DNA from: Legionella longbeachae
Lineage (GTDB): Bacteria > Pseudomonadota > Gammaproteobacteria > Legionellales > Legionellaceae
Reading direction: 5' to 3'
DNA length: 10,651 nt
Assembly: GCA_016191305.1 (NCBI GenBank)
Contig: JACPOX010000316.1
Coordinates: 1-10,651, forward strand
The position numbers and the translations under genes were made by a program. The notes below the pieces were generated by a model. That model saw nothing but the letters and a program-made list of their open reading frames with translations, did not search any database and was not told where the DNA came from. Below are positions 6,416-10,651 of this stretch, piece after piece (the stretch's first letter is position 1; each line of letters starts with the position of its first letter).

Positions 6416-7954
6416 ATGTCTGGCTTAATACCTCAGCCATTCATTGATGACCTTCTGCACCGCACGGATTTGGTTGAATTAGTTGACAGTTATGTCCCCT
6501 TAAAAAAAAGGGGGACCAGCCATGTTGCCTGCTGTCCTTTTCATAATGAAAAATCCCCTTCTTTTAATGTCGTCGCTAAAAAACAGTTTTATCACTGCTT
6601 TGGTTGTGGCGCATCAGGAAATGCAATTAGTTTTGTCATGAACTACCTGAGTCTGGGGTTTATTGAGGCAGTTGAAACACTTGCCTCACGCCTAGGTATG
6701 ACCATACCTAGAGATGGACAAACTGAAAAAAATAATGCATCGCAGGATTTGTACAAACTTTTATCTACAGTTAGCCTTTATTATCAAAAAAAATTGAAAG
6801 AGGAAGGACAACCTGCCATAAATTATTTACGAAGTCGGGGTTTAAGTGGAAAAATAGCCAAACTTTATCAATTAGGATTTGCCACAGATGGATGGCGTAA
6901 CCTCGAAAAAGCCTTTCCTCGTGATCAACATAATCTTATTGTTACTGGGATGTTGATTAAAAATGACGATGGAAAAATCTATGACCGATACCGTAACCGA
7001 ATTATGTTTCCTATACATGATCGTCATGGGCGTATTATTGGCTTTGGCGGACGTGTTCTAGATGCGGAGCAAAAACCTAAATACCTCAACTCACCAGAAA
7101 CAGTAATTTTCCAAAAAAGTCGTGAACTATATGGTTTACACCAAATTTTGCATCAACAAAAATCTGTCGATTACATTATTGTTGTCGAAGGATATATGGA
7201 CGTTATTGCATTAGCACAACATGGAGTGATGAACGCCGTAGCGACTTTAGGTACAGCGACAAGCACATACCATATTCAACTACTTGCTAAATATAGTAAA
7301 GCACTAGTTTTTTGCTTTGATGGGGATAACGCAGGAAAACAGGCTGCATGGCGTGCACTTGAAAGCAGTCTGCCTCACTTGAATCTGGGCCTTGATGCTA
7401 GTTTTATGTTCTTACCTGACGGACAAGATCCGGACAGTCTGATCAGGAAAGAAGGCAAAGAACAATTTTCCAACAGGATAAAACACCGGCTGAATCAACT
7501 CATTCTGGACCAGGCTAAAACACCCTCTAATGATCAGATGCTGACGATTGCTCGTACCCCAATACGTATTGCAATTGCTTTACTATTACAACATCCTGAA
7601 ATTTATGCCAAGAGCAGAGAACAAATTAATATCAGCCTTCTGGATGCTCAAGAGCAAGAAATCTTACTTAAACTACTAAACCAATTGGCAGCAAACCCAA
7701 AAGCAAATACGGCAACATTAATTGAATCATGGCGTAACCATCCTTATTTTGATTCTATTAACAGATTAGCCGCTTGGGATCATCAAGTACCTGAACAAGA
7801 GTTGATTAAAGAATTTATAGACATTGTATTATTTTTACAAAAACAAAATCGTGAATTAACCATTCGCCAGCTGATTAATAAATCACACCAACAAGGTTTG
7901 AATGATACTGAAAAAATCCTGTTGCAAAATTTGTTAAAGGAACGACATATTTGA
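6416..7954 (+). CDS. dnaG: DNA primase with a shortened RNA-polymerase domain
   Basis: Primase makes the RNA primers for DNA replication at the fork with DnaB helicase. The 512-residue product has the N-terminal CHC2 zinc finger (C40, H43, C61, C64), then RNRIMFPIHDRHGRIIGFGGRVL (in residues 193-215), and PKYLNSPET (221-229). The TOPRIM core has E258 in VVEGYMD and the DGD pair (D302, D304) in CFDGDNAG. D338 and D340 lie in QDPDSL. A helicase-binding C-terminal domain runs from about 380 to 512. E. coli DnaG has 581 residues. Comparison by eye puts nearly all the difference in one place: between KEQF (348-351) and RTPIRIAIALL (380-390) there are 28 residues, where E. coli has about 89. All catalytic residues remain and the frame is intact. 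The start follows yqeY by seven bases with only a weak Shine-Dalgarno. Confidence 0.95.
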   Translation: MSGLIPQPFIDDLLHRTDLVELVDSYVPLKKRGTSHVACCPFHNEKSPSFNVVAKKQFYHCFGCGASGNAISFVMNYLSLGFIEAVETLASRLGMTIPRDGQTEKNNASQDLYKLLSTVSLYYQKKLKEEGQPAINYLRSRGLSGKIAKLYQLGFATDGWRNLEKAFPRDQHNLIVTGMLIKNDDGKIYDRYRNRIMFPIHDRHGRIIGFGGRVLDAEQKPKYLNSPETVIFQKSRELYGLHQILHQQKSVDYIIVVEGYMDVIALAQHGVMNAVATLGTATSTYHIQLLAKYSKALVFCFDGDNAGKQAAWRALESSLPHLNLGLDASFMFLPDGQDPDSLIRKEGKEQFSNRIKHRLNQLILDQAKTPSNDQMLTIARTPIRIAIALLLQHPEIYAKSREQINISLLDAQEQEILLKLLNQLAANPKANTATLIESWRNHPYFDSINRLAAWDHQVPEQELIKEFIDIVLFLQKQNRELTIRQLINKSHQQGLNDTEKILLQNLLKERHI

Positions 7955-8140
7955 TTAAAATATCAACAAAAGAAGAAGTACGTAAAAAAGCAGTGAAAAA
8001 CTACTAGTATGTTATAGCCACCCGGTTTATAATTATAAGATTTTGTAATCCTAAATAACAATCTAATCCAGTAGGCAACGTATGCTATAGATTAAGTTAT
8101 TATTTTAGGATATTTTCCAACTGTACTATAAGAAGTGCCT
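7955..8140. other. dnaG-rpoD intergenic region
   Basis: This AT-rich gap of 186 bases holds a perfect palindrome TTATAATTATAA (8027-8038) and a possible extended -10, TGC-TATAGA (8083-8091), with no good -35 box. In E. coli the dnaG-rpoD junction is an RNA processing site; nothing here proves the same. No terminator with a T run is visible, so read-through from dnaG into rpoD is likely. Confidence 0.4.
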
Positions 8141-10003
8141 ATGAACATGAATGATCAAGAACAGCAAAGCTCACAGATAACTAAAGTCATTAGCCTAGGA
8201 AAAGAGCAAGGTTATTTGACTTACAGTCAAATCAATGACTTACTTCCTAATATAGTCGACACAGAACATTTTGATGTCATTATTAGCATGTTGGAAGGCA
8301 TGAACATCAAAGTGTTTGAGTTACCACCAGGCGATGATGAGTTAGCGCTTCTGCTTAATACAGAAGAAGTGCCTGATATCGAAGAAGCTGCTATGGTACT
8401 TGCCTCTGTGGACAAGGAAACAGGTCGAACTACAGATCCAGTACGTATGTACATGCGTGAAATGGGTACAGTAGAACTATTGACTCGTGAAGGCGAAATT
8501 CGCATTGCCAAAAGAATCGAAGAAGGTATTTATCAAGTCCTTAAATCTTTGGCTCATTATCCAGAAACAATCCAATTAGTTCTTGATGATTATGAACGCT
8601 TCAATGCTCAAGAAATTCGTCTCAATGAGATCATTAGTGGCTTTGCCGACTCTGAAGAAGAAGTTGCACCTGCTGCGAATATTGGCTCTATGTTGGATGA
8701 AGATCAGCAAGAAGACATTATTATTTCTGAAGATGAAGATGAAGAGGGTGAAGGTGGCATCGCTGAAGTGGACGAAGGCCCTAATCCTGAGCTCGCGAAG
8801 GTTTATTTTGACGAATTACGTGAATACTTTGATGCAGCCATACTTGTATTAAAAGAACACGGTAGAACCCATGCTAAAACCATCCGAGCATTAGATGCAA
8901 TGTCGGAATCTTTCTTAAAACTAAAGTTAACGTCTAGACAAGTAGATCGCTTAACTCGCCATTTCCGTCAATTACGTAATCATATCAGAGAATTTGAACG
9001 CAGCATTATGCGTCTGTGTATAGAAAAAGCACGTATCCCACGCAAACTATTCATAGACACCTTCCCTGGCCAAGAAACTGATCTTGGTTGGCTCAATACG
9101 ATTATTGCCAAACATGGCAAAAAACTCGATTTGCCACGTATACAAGAACATACTGAAGAAATTTTACGCGTACAATCTCGTTTAGTTTCATTTGAGGTTG
9201 AATATGGTTTAACAATTTCTGAAATTAAAGACATCAACCGTAAAATGTCTATTGGCGAAGCAAAAGCACGCCGCGCTAAAAAAGAAATGGTTGAAGCAAA
9301 CTTGCGTCTAGTAATTTCCATTGCAAAAAAATACACCAATCGTGGTTTGCAATTTCTTGATTTAATTCAAGAAGGAAACATAGGATTAATGAAAGCGGTA
9401 GATAAGTTTGAATATCGACGTGGTTATAAATTTTCTACCTATGCTACCTGGTGGATTAGACAAGCAATTACTCGTTCCATCGCCGATCAAGCTCGCACCA
9501 TACGTATCCCAGTACATATGATCGAGACAATTAATAAACTTAATCGCATTTCCAGACAAATCCTTCAGGAAACGGGACGTGAAGCAACTCCTGAAGAATT
9601 AGCTGAAAAAATGGAGTTGAGTGAAGATAAAATTCGTAAAGTTTTAAAAATTGCCAAAGAACCTATCTCTATGGAAACTCCAGTTGGCGATGATGATGAC
9701 TCGCACTTAGGTGATTTTATTGAAGACAACAACATCGAATCACCTATTGATATGGCAACAGCGGAAGGTCTGCGCGAAGCAACTCTGGAAATACTGGAAA
9801 CTTTAACTCCAAGAGAAGCGAAAGTACTTCGTATGCGTTTTGGGATTGAAATGAATACCGACCATACTCTGGAAGAAGTAGGCAAACAATTTGACGTAAC
9901 CCGTGAGAGAATTCGTCAAATTGAAGCTAAAGCATTACGCAAACTACGTCACCCATCTCGTTCAGAGAAACTAAGAAGTTTTCTTGAAGGTGATGAAGTT
10001 TAA
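8141..10003 (+). CDS. rpoD: RNA polymerase primary sigma factor RpoD (sigma70)
   Basis: RpoD directs RNA polymerase to housekeeping promoters. The 620-residue product has region 1.1 (about 1-90), region 1.2 with [18 protein letters not shown] (97-114), and a non-conserved insert with a very acidic stretch (186-213). Regions 2.1-2.4 include [40 protein letters not shown] and RTIRIPVHM (up to 460). Region 3 lies around 461-530. Region 4.2, [20 protein letters not shown], is the -35-recognising helix-turn-helix near 587-606. Length and order match E. coli (613 residues). A GTG at 8135 is in frame, but AAGAAG (8130-8135) sits at proper distance only from the ATG at 8141, so that start is chosen; an ATG at 8147 is another option. 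It is the last gene of the macromolecular-synthesis cluster. Confidence 0.97.
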   Translation: MNMNDQEQQSSQITKVISLGKEQGYLTYSQINDLLPNIVDTEHFDVIISMLEGMNIKVFELPPGDDELALLLNTEEVPDIEEAAMVLASVDKETGRTTDPVRMYMREMGTVELLTREGEIRIAKRIEEGIYQVLKSLAHYPETIQLVLDDYERFNAQEIRLNEIISGFADSEEEVAPAANIGSMLDEDQQEDIIISEDEDEEGEGGIAEVDEGPNPELAKVYFDELREYFDAAILVLKEHGRTHAKTIRALDAMSESFLKLKLTSRQVDRLTRHFRQLRNHIREFERSIMRLCIEKARIPRKLFIDTFPGQETDLGWLNTIIAKHGKKLDLPRIQEHTEEILRVQSRLVSFEVEYGLTISEIKDINRKMSIGEAKARRAKKEMVEANLRLVISIAKKYTNRGLQFLDLIQEGNIGLMKAVDKFEYRRGYKFSTYATWWIRQAITRSIADQARTIRIPVHMIETINKLNRISRQILQETGREATPEELAEKMELSEDKIRKVLKIAKEPISMETPVGDDDDSHLGDFIEDNNIESPIDMATAEGLREATLEILETLTPREAKVLRMRFGIEMNTDHTLEEVGKQFDVTRERIRQIEAKALRKLRHPSRSEKLRSFLEGDEV

Positions 10004-10018
10004 TTAAATAAAATAAAT

Positions 10019-10081
10019 GGTGAATACGCTCTGTGGAGAGCCTATTCTCTTCACCTCTCCCTAAAATGGGAGAGGAATTTT
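10019..10081 (+). terminator. rho-independent terminator of rpoD with an overlapping upstream hairpin
   Basis: CCTCTCCC (10054-10061) pairs perfectly with GGGAGAGG (10068-10075) around a six-base loop and is followed by AATTTT. Just upstream, GGTGAA (10019-10024) can pair with TTCACC (10050-10055), enclosing an inner GCTCT-gtgg-AGAGC hairpin (10028-10041). The outer stem and the terminator stem share bases 10054-10055, so both cannot form fully at once. Confidence 0.7.
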
Positions 10082-10124
10082 CAAAAAACCACAAAAAAAG
10101 CTAGTACATTAAGCAAATTAAGTT

Positions 10125-10130
10125 TAAAAT
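10125..10130 (+). promoter_or_regulatory. possible -10 box of the tRNA gene
   Basis: TAAAAT ends 12 bases before the mature tRNA 5' end at 10143. The -35 position (10102-10107, TAGTAC) is poor. It follows the rpoD terminator, so the tRNA probably has its own promoter. Confidence 0.35.
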
Positions 10131-10142
10131 ACCTCCCTCTTC

Positions 10143-10219
<77 letters not shown>

Positions 10220-10268
10220 ATTAAAACCTTTAAAATCAATAACTTACATTGATTGCCTGTTTCAATCC

Positions 10269-10306
10269 AAAAGTCCTGCGTGACTTTTGCGTGACCTAGG
10301 TCAAGT
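10269..10306. repeat. cluster of short repeats just after the tRNA, possible integrase-binding or att region
   Basis: GCGTGAC occurs twice (10278-10284 and 10289-10295). AAAAGTC (10269-10275) pairs with GACTTTT (10282-10288). TGACCTAGGTCA (10292-10303) is a perfect palindrome. CCTAGGTCAAGT (10295-10306) repeats the tRNA T-arm segment CCTAGGTTCAAGT (10191-10203) with one base missing. Such clusters occur near tRNA attachment sites, but no far-end copy is inside the window. Confidence 0.4.
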
Positions 10307-10308
10307 AA

Positions 10309-10510
10309 TTACAAACTTACTTGGCTCTCCCTTACAGTATTTTGACTGGCAGGTCTACTCTTAGGGTTTCGCAATAACGTTAATATCACACCGCTTTTCG
10401 ATTCTCACAAACCTTATTAGCAGCTTGATATAGACTTTGTAGCTCAGCTGTAGAATAGTGAGTTGTAATCCTTCCTGAACGATACCCAAGTAAGTCCATT
10501 GTGATCATTT
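10309..10510 (-). pseudogene. 3' remnant of a tyrosine-type phage/island integrase, frameshifted and cut by an IS
   Basis: Read on the minus strand from 10510, the frame gives ITMDLLGYRSGRITTHYS then TAELQSLYQAANKVCENRK. This is the C-terminal pattern of phage-type tyrosine recombinases, with the catalytic tyrosine in the HYS segment. That frame stops at 10386-10388. The neighbouring frame continues as SGVILTLLRNPKSRPASQ and stops at 10309-10311, matching the usual TLTLLR tail of these integrases. One missing A in the run at 10395-10398 explains the shift: adding one A restores ENRKSGVILTLLRN. The upstream part is absent because ISL3 sequence begins at 10511. The remnant's 3' end faces the tRNA about 90 bases away, fitting an old tRNA-targeted island. 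Family assignment is from motif recall. Confidence 0.7.
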
Positions 10511-10651
10511 GGCTCTTTCCCATTTAAGGGGGCAGCTATAATCACCCGCAGAGCACCTTAACACGCACTCTGTAATTTTCAAAATTCCTAAAACCATAAG
10601 CTCTTCGTTGTATCAATTTCATCTTTCGATGAAACCCTTCTGTAATCCCAT
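10511..10651 (-). mobile_element. end of an ISL3-family insertion sequence (runs off the window)
   Basis: The inferred boundary at 10511 begins GGCTCTTTCCCATTTAAGG, which resembles ISL3-family terminal repeats (GGCTCTT...). The transposase stop codon lies 31 bases inside. On the other side, 10503-10510 (GATCATTT) would be one copy of the 8-base target duplication typical of this family. The second copy and the other IS end lie outside the window, so neither is verified. Confidence 0.65.
10542..10651 (-). CDS. ISL3-family transposase, C-terminal fragment (window edge)
   Basis: The last 35 residues of a transposase are visible in one open frame ending at TGA 10542-10544. The sequence contains GITEGFHRKMKLIQRRAYGF followed by RNFENYRVRVKVLCG. 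This is the conserved C-terminal block of ISL3 (IS204/IS1001/IS1096/IS1165) DDE transposases, where the E in TEGF lies at the position of the catalytic glutamate. The gene continues past the window, so completeness cannot be judged. It would mobilise the IS by cut-and-paste or replicative transposition. The visible part is intact, unlike the integrase it interrupts, which suggests the IS arrived later than the island. Confidence 0.8.
   Translation of the reverse strand, partial: GITEGFHRKMKLIQRRAYGFRNFENYRVRVKVLCG

Noticed and set aside
7951..8007. An 18-codon Lys-rich frame starting at TTG and overlapping the dnaG stop
   Set aside because: Too short, with no ribosome binding site and no recognisable similarity. 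AT-rich spacers produce such frames by chance.
8027..8038. Palindrome TTATAATTATAA as an operator
   Set aside because: Twelve bases of pure A/T in an AT-rich gap are expected by chance, and no regulator gene is nearby.
8135..8140. GTG start for rpoD two codons upstream
   Set aside because: The purine-rich site AAGAAG overlaps this GTG, so it cannot serve it. It fits the ATG at 8141.
8583..8852. Alternative-frame open reading frame inside rpoD
   Set aside because: It lies in the acidic linker of RpoD, has skewed Lys/Met/Leu composition and no initiation signal. It is a shadow of the real gene.

Overview
The window is AT-rich gammaproteobacterial chromosome. The protein sequences and gene order fit the genus Legionella: a cytosolic-type malate dehydrogenase next to hemW, plsY and tsaD, then the rpsU-yqeY-dnaG-rpoD macromolecular-synthesis cluster. 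The genus call comes from recalled family and gene-order knowledge; no search was run. A species cannot be named.

Layout. An unrecognised 277-residue protein (73-906, +) faces mdh (956-1945, -). Malate dehydrogenase is divergent from hemW (2090-3214, +), across a 144-bp gap with a good sigma70 promoter for hemW. plsY follows (3295-4134, +) with an unusual 80-residue Lys/Thr-rich tail, and a probable terminator separates it from the convergent tsaD (4201-5202, -). Between the divergent tsaD and rpsU lies a 137-bp nested inverted repeat that looks like a miniature mobile element. rpsU (5525-5755, +) has a near-consensus promoter. A second, unrelated, almost fully palindromic repeat of about 157 bp separates rpsU from yqeY (5965-6408), which runs into dnaG (6416-7954) and then rpoD (8141-10003). 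DnaG is about 60 residues short in one internal place compared with the E. coli protein. Strong hairpins follow rpoD.

The right edge is accessory DNA. A tRNA with a CAU anticodon, most likely the lysidine-type tRNA-Ile2, is followed by the decayed 3' end of a tyrosine integrase gene on the minus strand. This remnant carries one frameshift. It is cut at its other side by the end of an ISL3-family insertion sequence whose transposase runs off the window. This is the scar of an old tRNA-targeted genomic island.

How the genes work together: the core genes serve central metabolism (Mdh), heme delivery (HemW), phospholipid synthesis (PlsY), tRNA t6A modification (TsaD), and the linked start of translation, replication and transcription (S21, primase, sigma70). 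No new multi-gene system is visible. The most unusual features are the two repeats around rpsU, the shortened primase, the PlsY tail, the possible secreted effector at the left edge, and the integrase/IS scar.
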